DNA of 64,000 nt from Lewinellaceae bacterium (lineage in GTDB: Bacteria > Bacteroidota > Bacteroidia > Chitinophagales > Saprospiraceae), in the NCBI GenBank assembly GCA_024644235.1, contig JAHELJ010000014.1, forward strand, positions 36,533 through 100,532. The letters run 5' to 3'. The translations under genes and the position numbers were made by a program. Position 1 is the first letter of the stretch, and each line of letters starts with the position of its first letter. Positions 1 to 8,401 of this stretch are shown one piece after another. Under the pieces are notes generated by a model. The model was not told where the DNA came from. It searched no databases and saw only the letters and a list, made by a program, of their open reading frames with translations.

Positions 1-153
1 CTCGTAGAATTCACCCGCCTTCTCTAATGAGAGCTTACTCATCTTCATCGCCACGATCCTAAAACCTGCTTCGTTGATCTTTTTTAGAATTGCTCCTATA
101 TGCCCAGCACTAACTGCATCAGGCTTGATCATAGTGAATGTAATATCTGACAT
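1..153 (-). CDS. ndk: Nucleoside diphosphate kinase, N-terminal part (cut by window edge)
   Basis: The 51 visible codons start at ATG 153-151 and run off the window. They read MSDITFTMIKPDAV, then GHIGAILKKI, AGFRIVAMKM and LS..KAGEFY, the diagnostic N-terminus of NDP kinase (the family TxxMIKPDAV strand and the first helix). The enzyme moves the gamma phosphate of ATP to NDPs in the cytoplasm through a phospho-histidine that lies beyond the window. It is divergent from nrnA, with 138 bp between the starts that must hold both promoters. Family assignment is certain; completeness cannot be judged. Confidence 0.95.
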   Translation of the reverse strand, partial: MSDITFTMIKPDAVSAGHIGAILKKINEAGFRIVAMKMSKLSLEKAGEFYE

Positions 154-291
154 TATATTACTGTCTTCTTTAATTTGATAATTTCATTAAGCAGCCGCAA
201 AAGTAAATAAATCGGTCCTTTGCACTGCATACTGAATAAGTTTTTGCAAGTCGCTAAAAAATGACATTTTCGTGCTTCAAGAAGTGTACTT

Positions 292-1308
292 ATGCAAGGA
301 ATTGAAGAGGTAAGGTCCGTACTTTCTTACCCCAAAAGGATAATCATTACCAGCCATCGAAATCCGGATGGAGACGCCATTGGATCATCTTTGGCGGTCT
401 ATCACTGGCTAATGGAGATGGGACATCAGGTGATGGTGGCTTTTCCATCGGAATACCCAGCCATTTATAATTGGATGCCAGGTATCAATGATATAAAGAT
501 CCATGACCTGGAGGACGAGGAGGTTGATGAGTTCATAAACTCAGCCGATGTGCATGTAATCCTTGACTACAACTCGCTCTCAAGGATAGATAAGATGGGT
601 GATAGACTATCAGATCAGCAGCATTTCACAATACTAATTGATCACCATCTCTATCCTGATGCTCTTGGCGATTTCATCTTATCCGATACTTCAGCCAGTT
701 CGACATGCGAATTGGTTTATCGATTTATCAAAGCCTTCTCCAGCAGACCTCAAATCTCGCCAAAGATGGCGGATTGTCTCTATACGGGAATTGTCACAGA
801 TACTGGATCATTTCAATACAGCACATCACCTGCCCTTTTTCGAACGATAGCCGACCTTATGGATCTCGGAGTTGACAACCATGGATTGAACCACATGATC
901 TTCAACAATCTTCCCGAGAAAAGCCTTCGTCTATTGGGCCATTGCTTGTACAATCGGATGGAAATTCTGGACGAATACAATACCGGAATCATCTTTCTAA
1001 ACAAGCATGATTTTCAAGTTTTTGACATCCAGAGAGGTGACACCGAAGGTATTGTCAATTATCTATTGAAGATCAAGCATGTCCACATGGCAGCATTCTT
1101 CCGCCAACAACCCTCGATTGTCAAAATTTCCTTTCGCTCAAAAGGTCATTTTTCGGTAGAGGAGATTGCCAAGAACTACTTCAATGGAGGAGGACATCGA
1201 AATGCCGCCGGAGGTTATATGAAAAGTGGTCTCGCTGCCGCTCTAAAAAAATTCAAAGAGGTATTACCGATCTACAAGGAAAAGTTGACCAAAGAGGTTC
1301 TGATATGA
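292..1308 (+). CDS. nrnA: DHH-family bifunctional oligoribonuclease / pAp phosphatase (NrnA-like)
   Basis: This 338-residue protein has the usual NrnA length. The DHH domain begins with SHRNPDGDAIGSSLA (residues ~21-35) and continues through ILDYN and ILIDHHLYPD, whose Asp/His residues bind two Mn ions. The C-terminal DHHA1 domain ends in GGGHRNAAGG, the substrate-binding loop. The family degrades 2-5 nt RNA leftovers (nanoRNA) and dephosphorylates 3'-phosphoadenosine 5'-phosphate in the cytoplasm. Its stop overlaps the start of the next gene by 4 bp (ATGA), so the two are probably translationally coupled. Which of the two activities dominates cannot be told from sequence. Confidence 0.93.
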   Translation: MQGIEEVRSVLSYPKRIIITSHRNPDGDAIGSSLAVYHWLMEMGHQVMVAFPSEYPAIYNWMPGINDIKIHDLEDEEVDEFINSADVHVILDYNSLSRIDKMGDRLSDQQHFTILIDHHLYPDALGDFILSDTSASSTCELVYRFIKAFSSRPQISPKMADCLYTGIVTDTGSFQYSTSPALFRTIADLMDLGVDNHGLNHMIFNNLPEKSLRLLGHCLYNRMEILDEYNTGIIFLNKHDFQVFDIQRGDTEGIVNYLLKIKHVHMAAFFRQQPSIVKISFRSKGHFSVEEIAKNYFNGGGHRNAAGGYMKSGLAAALKKFKEVLPIYKEKLTKEVLI

Positions 1309-2192
1309 CTTTCCGAAGCCCCATCCATCTTGCCGCCTTGGTCGCGGTGTTGCTTTGGTCTGCCTGTCAAAGCTCGGAAACCTATACCCCCAGGGGATTT
1401 CGCTATGTACTACACACCAATGAGCAGGGACCGAAGCCAAATCCCGGTGAGTACGTCTACTTCGATATCGTGATGCAGGCTGGAGATTCTGTTTTCAACA
1501 CCAGCTACATGATGACCGAGCGGCCCAGATTGCGAATTCCTTTTGATGAAGAACTCACCCGCAACACTCCTCCTTTTATCGATGGTCTCAAACTCATGTC
1601 AATCGGTGACAGCCTTACTCTATATTTTCCTTCAGATTCGATGGCGATACGTCCTGTTGCTCTAGAACCATATGATATGATAGAATATCACCTTAAGGTG
1701 GTAGACATTAAGACTGATGAAGAATTTAGACTGGAAATGCAACGTGTGATTGAAGAGAAGGAAAAAAGACTTCAGCAAGTGAAATCGAGAGAGCCCGAGA
1801 TCGCGGAATTCAGCCAGGAGATTTTAGCAAAGTACAAGGCTGGAACACTCGAAAATATAATCAGCACAAGTGAAGGGTTGCGTTATGTCATTCATAAGGA
1901 AGGCAGTGGTCGCAAACCTAACCCCAACGAATATGTGAGCGTTCACTACTATGGGTTACTGATGAATGGTTTAACTTTCGATAACTCATTTACAGATGGC
2001 GAACCGTATACATTTGTTCTCGGACAGGGACGAGTCATCACGGGTTGGGATATTGCTATTGCCAAACTCAACCAGGGCAGTCGGGCGTCATTATTTATCC
2101 CGCCAGCTCTCGGATATGGTGAAGCAGGCTACCTGGATATTCCCGGACAAGCAGACCTCTACTTTTACGTAGAGCTCGAAAAAATAAATTAA
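1305..2192 (+). CDS. FKBP-type peptidyl-prolyl isomerase lipoprotein with two FKBP-like domains
   Basis: A hydrophobic N-terminus with lipobox LLWSAC (Cys ~21) marks a lipoprotein, probably on the periplasmic or outer-membrane face. Residues ~38-140 form a degenerate FKBP-like domain (PGEYVYFDIVMQAGDSVF) that lacks the full active-site set. Residues ~195-295 form a canonical FKBP domain with VSVHYYGLLMNGLTFDNSF, VITGWDIAI and the final SLFIPPALGYGE segment. A charged helical linker (~145-185) joins them. The family catalyses cis-trans isomerisation of X-Pro bonds and acts as a chaperone for exported proteins. It is coupled to nrnA by a 4-bp overlap. Confidence 0.92.
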   Translation: MTFRSPIHLAALVAVLLWSACQSSETYTPRGFRYVLHTNEQGPKPNPGEYVYFDIVMQAGDSVFNTSYMMTERPRLRIPFDEELTRNTPPFIDGLKLMSIGDSLTLYFPSDSMAIRPVALEPYDMIEYHLKVVDIKTDEEFRLEMQRVIEEKEKRLQQVKSREPEIAEFSQEILAKYKAGTLENIISTSEGLRYVIHKEGSGRKPNPNEYVSVHYYGLLMNGLTFDNSFTDGEPYTFVLGQGRVITGWDIAIAKLNQGSRASLFIPPALGYGEAGYLDIPGQADLYFYVELEKIN

Positions 2193-2248
2193 ATCCTGCG
2201 AAACAATTTCCTCGTAGGAATCATTTCATTGTATAAAATCAGGAGATC

Positions 2249-3329
2249 ATGACAATCGAACAATTGCAAGAACTCAAAGACCGGTTGGACCATCTAAGGA
2301 GGTATCTTTGACGTTGATGAACGTCTTTTAAAAATCAAGGAACAGGAACAACTCACCCTGGATCCTCAGTTTTGGGATGATCCAAAAAGAGCAGAGGGCA
2401 TCCTAAAGCAGATCGGTCGTCTCAAACATTGGACAGTTCAATATGAATCTGTCGAAACTCTGGTGGAAGAAGTTGAAGTTCTCTCAGAATTTCAAAAAGA
2501 AGGCGAAGCTAGTGAGGAGGAAGTGGAGCAAGCTTATCAGAAAGCACTTGCCCTTATCGAAGATGTCGAATTCCGGTCAACATTAAACCGCCCTGAGGAT
2601 GTTCTAGGATGCATCCTTGAGATCAATGCTGGAGCAGGCGGCACGGAGAGCTGTGACTGGAGCGATATGCTAATGAGGATGTACCTCATGTGGGCAGAGA
2701 GAAACGGATACAAGACATCCGAACTAAATCGTAGCCCTGGTGATGTAGCTGGTATCAAGTCAGTGGAAATAGAAATACTGGGGGATTATGCTTATGGATT
2801 ACTCAAGGGGGAAAACGGAGTGCACCGACTGGTTCGGGTAAGTCCATTCAATTCTCAAGGTAAGCGGATGACGTCTTTTGCATCCGTATTTATCCATCCC
2901 TTAGTTGATGATTCTATTGAGGTCGATGTAAATCCAGCAGATATCGAATGGGACACCTTTCGATCCAGCGGAGCGGGTGGACAACATGTCAATAAGACAG
3001 AATCAGCAGTCAGACTGAGACATCTTCCTTCAGGGATCGTAGTGGAATGCCAAGAAGAACGCTCCCAACATATGAATCGTGAAAAAGCTTTGCAAATGCT
3101 GCGATCTCGATTGTACGAAAAAGAGCTGGAACGGCAGCGTGAGGAGCGAGAGAAGGTGGAGGCGACCAAGATGAAAAACGAATGGGGATCTCAAATAAGG
3201 AGCTATGTCCTGGATGACAGGCGGGTCAAAGATCATCGGACCAACCATCAAACTTCTAACACTGATGCCGTTTTGAATGGCCAAATTGATGATTTCCTAA
3301 AAGCCTGGCTGATGCATAGCGATAATTAA
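2249..3329 (+). CDS. prfB: Peptide chain release factor 2, expressed through programmed +1 frameshift
   Basis: The coding sequence is join(2249..2308, 2310..3329), giving 359 residues against 365 in E. coli. The first 20 codons from ATG 2249 end at an in-frame TGA (2309-2311). Reading continues in +1 as GAC GTT GAT. The downstream frame contains the RF2 codon-recognition motif SPF ([11 protein letters not shown]) and the peptidyl-transferase motif GGQ ([14 protein letters not shown]). RF2 ends translation at UGA and UAA. Calling only the downstream frame (from 2463) would lose ~70 residues. The gene converges on the lipocalin-like gene with no spacing at all. Confidence 0.97.
2297..2312 (+). 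promoter_or_regulatory. RF2 autoregulatory +1 frameshift site
   Basis: The sequence AGGAGGTATCTTTGAC has an internal Shine-Dalgarno-like AGGAGG, the slippery CTT and the UGA followed by C (a poor termination context). This matches the E. coli prfB signal nearly base for base, including the 3-nt gap between SD and CTT. When RF2 is scarce the ribosome pauses at UGA, tRNA-Leu slips from CUU to UUU, and full-length RF2 is made. Confidence 0.95.
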
Positions 3330-3833
3330 TCAATGCACTTTGGTCCATACCAATTTGTGCTTCACCGCCTCATCAGCTGTGTTCGTTGTTTCGATAGGTG
3401 GGGTCGTCAGCACAAGTGTGTTTCCAATTAATTCATAATACCTTGTCTGAGTTCTACCGACCCAATTTGGATTGGAGCATAGTTCCACCTCATGCTCTAT
3501 GAGGGCTTCATTTGTGTTCACCTCAAATCTTCCTGTATAGGTGAAAAAGGAATGAAAAGCCATTTCGATCTCTTCCAGTGTGCGCTCGGAGGGATCGTCC
3601 GATGCGAACAAGGGTCGATCACTTCGCATCAGCACCAGTACTACGCTTCCTTCTCCAGTGTAAAAGAGTCTGCCTGAAGGGTCATCACCAAAGGGATTAA
3701 GAACTTCACCACTAGGGGATGTGGCAGTCCAGTCCACTAATGCCCATTCTCCGATCAGATCAGGGGGATAAGATTGAGCTTTGAGTTGAAAAGCGAAGCA
3801 GCTCAGCCACAGGGCTGGAAGAAGAAACTTCAT
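3330..3833 (-). CDS. Secreted lipocalin-like domain protein
   Basis: This 167-residue protein has a Sec signal peptide (MKFLLPALWLSCFAFQLKAQ, cleavage near residue 19). The mature part begins PPDLIGEWALVDW and contains GRLFYTGEGSVVLVLM, followed by strands ending in LVLTTPP. That pattern (L-G-W..., then Y...G..S) fits the lipocalin-like domain family common in Bacteroidota, a small beta-barrel of unknown ligand. It is convergent with prfB, the two stop codons being adjacent, and is followed (on its 5' side) by the phosphofructokinase. No specific function can be assigned. Confidence 0.7.
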   Translation of the reverse strand: MKFLLPALWLSCFAFQLKAQSYPPDLIGEWALVDWTATSPSGEVLNPFGDDPSGRLFYTGEGSVVLVLMRSDRPLFASDDPSERTLEEIEMAFHSFFTYTGRFEVNTNEALIEHEVELCSNPNWVGRTQTRYYELIGNTLVLTTPPIETTNTADEAVKHKLVWTKVH

Positions 3834-3859
3834 CTGCGGTCAATCGTTTATGTTCCTCG

Positions 3860-5056
3860 CTATGACTCGCTGGCCATGATAAACAAGGGCAGCATTTCAA
3901 AATCGCGATAGATCGGATGATACTTGTCCGTATCGTAATGCTTATCCACGTTCACTAATTTCTTGGTACTTGTCACCACTTCAATCGGAACATGATCATA
4001 TCTACCGTTTTGCAATACCACTAATCTTCCATGAATTCCCTTGAGAATCAAGTCAAGCGCCATTGTGCCATAGGCCATCGGTACAATCGAGTCAATAGCG
4101 TCCGGATCACCGCATCGAACCAAATAACCCAGCTTCTGGGTGATGCAATTTATTCTCTGACCACGATTATACTTTGGTGAAAGCTCTTTCAATTTAGCAG
4201 CAACCATATCTCCAATTCCACCTAGCTTGGCATGGCCATAGGCATCCTTTTCTGCATCCTCAAACATCATATCTCCACCTTGAAAAGTCGCCCCTTCAGA
4301 CACCAGTACGATGGAATAGTTACTCGGATTCTCAAGACGATCCTCTACGAGAAGCTCTGTCAGATGGTCTACATCAAACGGATGCTCCGGTATCACACAA
4401 CGGTGAGCCGCTCCTGCCATTGTAGGCAGCATAGCTGTATAACCTGCGTACCGGCCAAAGACTTCCAGCACCATGAAGCGCTCATGAGATCCCGCAGATG
4501 TTCTTAGGTTATTGGTAAGGCTAATTGTTCTGGTTACGCAGGTGCTGAATCCTATGCAATAATCAGTGCCTGGCACATCATTGTCCATAGTTTTTGGGAT
4601 GGCATTAACATTCACCCCTTGCTTGTACAAATGCACGGCATAACTTAGGGTATCGTCCCCTCCAATTGCGATCAGATAATCTATACCAATCCATTCGAGG
4701 TTCTTAATCACTTCGGGTGTGAGATCATTCTCATCTTCTGTGTATACATCCCTTAAGTGCTCTGGCACCCGGTCTTTGACAACGTGGCTTGGCCTGGTTC
4801 GACTCGTATGAAGAAAAGTTCCCCCGGTACGTGCAGCTCTATCTACGATATTTTTAGTCAGCTGGCTGTAATTAGCACTGTTGTCGTGGCCCTTATCCCT
4901 AACCACATCAATAATACCACCCCATCCCCTACGTAAACCTACGACCGTATAACCCTCACGAATTGCTCTTACAGTTACTGCTCTGATCGCTGGATTCAAG
5001 CCCGGCACATCACCCCCTCCTGTTAATATCCCTATTACACCTTTCGTTTTGCTCAT
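3860..5056 (-). CDS. 6-phosphofructokinase with PPi-type active-site residues
   Basis: This 398-residue protein belongs to the PfkA superfamily (GILTGGGDVPGLNPAIRAV at residues ~9-27). The catalytic loop is PKTMDNDVPGTD, with the catalytic Asp in DND. Two residues decide the phosphoryl donor: the protein has GGDDT, Asp where ATP enzymes have the Gly equivalent to E. coli Gly104, and PKT, Lys where they have the Gly equivalent to Gly124. In the family, Asp plus Lys marks PPi-dependent enzymes, so reversible PPi + fructose-6-phosphate to fructose-1,6-bisphosphate is the predicted reaction. It is longer than bacterial PfkA (~320). It lies 142 bp downstream of cutA on the same strand and is followed by the lipocalin-like gene. 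Family certain; donor is an inference. Confidence 0.88.
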   Translation of the reverse strand: MSKTKGVIGILTGGGDVPGLNPAIRAVTVRAIREGYTVVGLRRGWGGIIDVVRDKGHDNSANYSQLTKNIVDRAARTGGTFLHTSRTRPSHVVKDRVPEHLRDVYTEDENDLTPEVIKNLEWIGIDYLIAIGGDDTLSYAVHLYKQGVNVNAIPKTMDNDVPGTDYCIGFSTCVTRTISLTNNLRTSAGSHERFMVLEVFGRYAGYTAMLPTMAGAAHRCVIPEHPFDVDHLTELLVEDRLENPSNYSIVLVSEGATFQGGDMMFEDAEKDAYGHAKLGGIGDMVAAKLKELSPKYNRGQRINCITQKLGYLVRCGDPDAIDSIVPMAYGTMALDLILKGIHGRLVVLQNGRYDHVPIEVVTSTKKLVNVDKHYDTDKYHPIYRDFEMLPLFIMASES

Positions 5057-5198
5057 AATTGTTCAGTTGGTTCTAAAATTTGAAAAAACGGACGGCAAAA
5101 TAACAAATCGAAGTTAATCCTTGCATGGGTTCAAAGTGCTTTGTGCAAACTTGGCAATGGCGGATCACAAAAACTGAGAAAATTGCAAACCATAAGCT

Positions 5199-5510
5199 TC
5201 AATCGCCAACTTGATTGTGGATCCATTCTTCGTAAGATTGATTCGCCTCTACTTGGATCCGCATAAGGCACGGCACCTCGTAAGGATGCAGTTCGATGGC
5301 TCTGGCTTCCAGATCTTTCCATCTGGCATTGCTGGTTTTTACCAGGCTAACCCACTCTGCTTCCGACTCGAGATTCCCCTGCCACCAATAAAGTGAAGAA
5401 ATGGGAAATATATTGGCGCAGGCGGCAAGTCGTTCCTTCACCAGTGTTTGTGAAAGTTGCCGGGCACTTTCTTCGTTGGAATGAGTGATATAAATGATAC
5501 TGAATGACAA
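5199..5510 (-). CDS. cutA: CutA1-like divalent cation tolerance protein
   Basis: The 103-residue product shows the CutA signatures ERLAACANIFPISSLYWWQG and ELHPYEVPC. The family forms a very stable PII-like homotrimer in the cytoplasm; a role in copper tolerance was proposed in E. coli but the molecular function is unsettled. The start is TTG (5510-5508), chosen because no ATG precedes the conserved IIYITHSN strand. The TTG follows the pfkA stop by one base (TGA-T-TTG), so initiation probably depends on ribosomes finishing pfkA. Confidence 0.9.
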   Translation of the reverse strand: MSFSIIYITHSNEESARQLSQTLVKERLAACANIFPISSLYWWQGNLESEAEWVSLVKTSNARWKDLEARAIELHPYEVPCLMRIQVEANQSYEEWIHNQVGD

Positions 5511-5511
5511 A

Positions 5512-6495
5512 TCACAAGGAAATAATCTGGGCTAAGTCCAAGAGGTCCTGGTCAATTTGGCTTTTCTTTTTGATAGCATCATCGAGACTTACATACTTCA
5601 CTTCATTGCTTTGAATTCCACACATCACACCATGCTTATTTTCTATCAATCCAACCACCGCTCCATGTCCCATCCTACTGGCCAAGATCCGGTCTTGCGC
5701 AGAGGGAGATCCGCCTCGCTGCAGGTGTCCGATCACAGCTACTTTGGTTTCATAGGCATCAAACTTCTTGTTCACTGCTTTGGCTACGTCATATACTGAT
5801 CCGTTTTCATTGCCTTCGGCGACGATCACGAGATTGAAAAGCTTATTTCTTTTGGCCATTTTATTTAGAACAGCCAATAAACTTTCAACATCAGTCGCTA
5901 GTTCAGGGATGAGGATGCCTCCGGCCCCACTACCCAGTCCTGTATAAAGGGCGATATGGCCCGACTTCCGGCCCATCACTTCTATGAAAAAAAGCCGATT
6001 GTGCGAGTCAGCGGTATCTCGAATCTTATCAACTGCTTGTATTGCGGTATTGACAGCGGTATCGAAACCGATGGTGAAGTCGGTGCCAAATAAGTCGTTA
6101 TCGATGGTTCCGGGTACCCCAATGACCGGAATGCCAAACTCCTTTTCAAAAATACGGGCTCCGGCGAATGTACCATTTCCACCTATTGCTACTAAACCAT
6201 CAATGTCGTGGGCAAGAAGCGATTCGTGTGCGGCTTTCCTTCCCTGCTTGGTCCGGAAACGTTCACTTCGAGCAGTCTTAAGAATGGTTCCTCCTTTGTG
6301 GATTATGTTGGCGACGTCTCCTTTTTCCAATCTCGAGATCTCCCCATCAATCATGCCTTCGTAACCACGATAGATCCCATAAACATGCAGATCATGATAC
6401 GAGCATGTCCGTACCACAGCCCGAATTGCCGCATTCATACCGGGTGCATCACCTCCTGAACAAAAAACACCAATTCTTTTCATATCCGGATTCAT
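5512..6495 (-). CDS. pfkA: ATP-dependent 6-phosphofructokinase
   Basis: This 327-residue protein has the length and motifs of bacterial PfkA: CSGGDAPGMNAAIRAV, TILKTARSERF, PGTIDNDLFGTD with the catalytic Asp, MGRKSGHIAL and HLQRGGSPSAQDR. Gly in GGNGT and in PGT predicts ATP as donor. One residue is odd: the motif usually reads GGDG, and the Asp equivalent to E. coli Asp103 (Mg-ATP handling) is Asn here. The start could be 6495 or the second Met at 6483 (MKRIGVF), which fits homologues better. It lies 6 bp after the BadF-type kinase and 1 bp before cutA in one operon. Confidence 0.93.
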   Translation of the reverse strand: MNPDMKRIGVFCSGGDAPGMNAAIRAVVRTCSYHDLHVYGIYRGYEGMIDGEISRLEKGDVANIIHKGGTILKTARSERFRTKQGRKAAHESLLAHDIDGLVAIGGNGTFAGARIFEKEFGIPVIGVPGTIDNDLFGTDFTIGFDTAVNTAIQAVDKIRDTADSHNRLFFIEVMGRKSGHIALYTGLGSGAGGILIPELATDVESLLAVLNKMAKRNKLFNLVIVAEGNENGSVYDVAKAVNKKFDAYETKVAVIGHLQRGGSPSAQDRILASRMGHGAVVGLIENKHGVMCGIQSNEVKYVSLDDAIKKKSQIDQDLLDLAQIISL

Positions 6496-6501
6496 AATCT
6501 C

Positions 6502-7353
6502 TTACTTTCCTTGTTTCCTGATGTGATACTCAGCCAATTGTGTTATCGGCTTCCTTAAAACAGCGGCCAAAATTAAGCCTTCTTTGTTAAGTAAATGGGA
6601 AATCTCCTCTGAAAAAAAATGTGCAATTGAACCCACAAAGTACACGGATCTGAGATTAGCTCTTTTCTTAAGATGTTGATTTATAAAAACTTGGATCGAC
6701 TTCCCCACCAGATCCTGGATAAAGGGGTGTTCCTTATGTTCAATCGCAAATTTTGCTACCTCCGCCAAGCGTTGATTGGGACGATCAGCTTCGTACAGGT
6801 CACGTAGGAAGCGGAAGCGCTCGCGCGGGATATTACGAGCAAAGTCCTTGCTTAGATCCTCCGGCATGTTTTCATAAAAAAAAGCCTGAATTAACCTTCT
6901 GCCGATATCACTTCCGCTGCCTTCATCTCCCAGTAAGTAACCCAAGGTTGGACTTTGGTAACTAATTTTTTGTCCGTCATAGATGCAGGCATTGCTTCCC
7001 GTGCCTAGGATACAGACAATTCCTGCAGAATCGCCACATAGTGCATGAGCAGCTCCCAACAAATCTGAGGCATAATGTGTCTCTGAAATTGAAAACAGCT
7101 GTCTGAAAGGCTGATTCATCGCATCGACATCCAGTAACGAGCCCACTCCCGCTCCATAATAATACAGTTCGGCTTGCGGCAATAGTGTTCCGATCTCATT
7201 GGCCAGCTCGGTAGTCATAGCCTGTAGCTGTAGTGTACTGTGAGCAGTCGGATTAAATCCTTGTGTTTCAAAGATTTCGATTTTTCCATCTGGGTGGATA
7301 AGTGCCCAATCAGCTGATGTTGAGCCCACATCTCCAATCAAAATCTGCCTCAT
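6502..7353 (-). CDS. BadF/BadG/BcrA/BcrD-family ATPase, N-acetylglucosamine kinase-like
   Basis: This 283-residue protein has the ASKHA kinase pattern: phosphate-1 motif IGDVGSTSADWAL at the N-terminus, YYGAGVG, VCILGTGSNACIYDG (phosphate-2/adenosine region), and GYLLGDEGSGSDIGRRLI, typical of BadF-type amino-sugar kinases. Bacteroidota members of this size are usually annotated as N-acetylglucosamine (or other sugar) kinases. It is the first gene of an operon with pfkA and cutA, 6 bp apart, which suggests that a salvaged sugar feeds glycolysis. Substrate is inferred, not shown. Confidence 0.85.
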   Translation of the reverse strand: MRQILIGDVGSTSADWALIHPDGKIEIFETQGFNPTAHSTLQLQAMTTELANEIGTLLPQAELYYYGAGVGSLLDVDAMNQPFRQLFSISETHYASDLLGAAHALCGDSAGIVCILGTGSNACIYDGQKISYQSPTLGYLLGDEGSGSDIGRRLIQAFFYENMPEDLSKDFARNIPRERFRFLRDLYEADRPNQRLAEVAKFAIEHKEHPFIQDLVGKSIQVFINQHLKKRANLRSVYFVGSIAHFFSEEISHLLNKEGLILAAVLRKPITQLAEYHIRKQGK

Positions 7354-7408
7354 TGCTTTGAAATTGAAAAACCCAATTTAGAGATGAAAAACATCAATCT
7401 CTTATCTT

Positions 7409-8344
7409 TTACTTGAATTCCGAAAAATCCAGACTAAAACTTCCAATTTCGCGTCTCTTGGTCGGAATATTCCAATCCCCCTGGTAACTGATCTTCTCTG
7501 GAAAATACTTGTCCCCTTCCTTTTCGAGTCTGATCTCCATTAGAACATCAAAATGAAAAAAAGCATTCTTATGCTGGAGGCGGTACTTACGACAAAGTAC
7601 CTGCCAGTTTTCACGATCAAAATAGGTGCTCAATTGCTTGATCACTGTATGATTCTCCTTGCGGTCCAAATATTCCGGCTTCACCTTGACATTGAAAACA
7701 AAGGCCTCTCGGTTATCCTCCCAAGGTTCCGATCTGATCTCAAAGTCATAGTAATCTGCCATTCGCTCTGAAAAAATGGCGGTCTTCTTGCCGATAAAAG
7801 GCACATTTGATGACTCTCCAGGAGAAAACAACAATCGCTTCAATTCACCGATGTGACCCCTTTCATCAGCAAATCCTTCTACAATTCTTTCATCCGTCAT
7901 TGAATCACAGAATACTCCTTCCCTCGCGAAGAGACGCTCATAAAGTTCAGAAGTGTAGTACCTGTTCTTACCATTATTGCGCCTGAATCTCTTACCCTGA
8001 TCTTCCTTCAACAATCTAAGCTCTCGGCAGGGAAAACTGTATGATTGCATATGAGTAGCTTGATAATAGGTGTTTTGTCTTGGCTTCCTCCCTTCAAACT
8101 TCATGTCTGTCTCCATTATGTATGAAGAAGTTCTAAGATTTCGAAAGCCTGCATAAAACGATTGATCCTTTTGGACCATTTCAATAAAGTCCTCTACGGA
8201 AAAACCCGACTGGGTAGCTTTCACAACGACCGAATCGAGATAAACAATGGTGGCAATATGCTGATTCTTTGTCGATTGAGAAATCAACAAATGAGGTAGA
8301 ATCATCATGGTGATAACCAAAAGTTTTGGACGAATATTCCTCAT
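7409..8344 (-). CDS. Secreted protein of unknown function
   Basis: The start is set at ATG 8344, which gives MRNIRPKLLVITMMILPHLLISQ, a clear signal peptide; longer in-frame starts would run into the divergent dehydrogenase gene and add non-hydrophobic residues. The mature ~290 residues begin TIVYLDSVVVKATQSGFSVEDFIEMV and contain FYAGFRNLRTSSY, which resemble the region following the regulatory domain in Bacteroidota carboxypeptidase-like proteins (a periplasmic beta-rich fold). No catalytic motif is visible. It is divergent from the hydroxyacyl-CoA dehydrogenase, 57 bp apart. Confidence 0.7.
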   Translation of the reverse strand: MRNIRPKLLVITMMILPHLLISQSTKNQHIATIVYLDSVVVKATQSGFSVEDFIEMVQKDQSFYAGFRNLRTSSYIMETDMKFEGRKPRQNTYYQATHMQSYSFPCRELRLLKEDQGKRFRRNNGKNRYYTSELYERLFAREGVFCDSMTDERIVEGFADERGHIGELKRLLFSPGESSNVPFIGKKTAIFSERMADYYDFEIRSEPWEDNREAFVFNVKVKPEYLDRKENHTVIKQLSTYFDRENWQVLCRKYRLQHKNAFFHFDVLMEIRLEKEGDKYFPEKISYQGDWNIPTKRREIGSFSLDFSEFK

Positions 8345-8401
8345 CGATGTTCTGTTCCTTTTGCCAAGGATGCTACTTTTGCTCAAAAGTAGTAACCTGA
8401 T

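Noticed and set aside
2309..2311. Nonsense mutation making prfB a pseudogene
   Set aside because: The TGA sits in the exact context of the RF2 programmed frameshift and the +1 frame continues as normal RF2.
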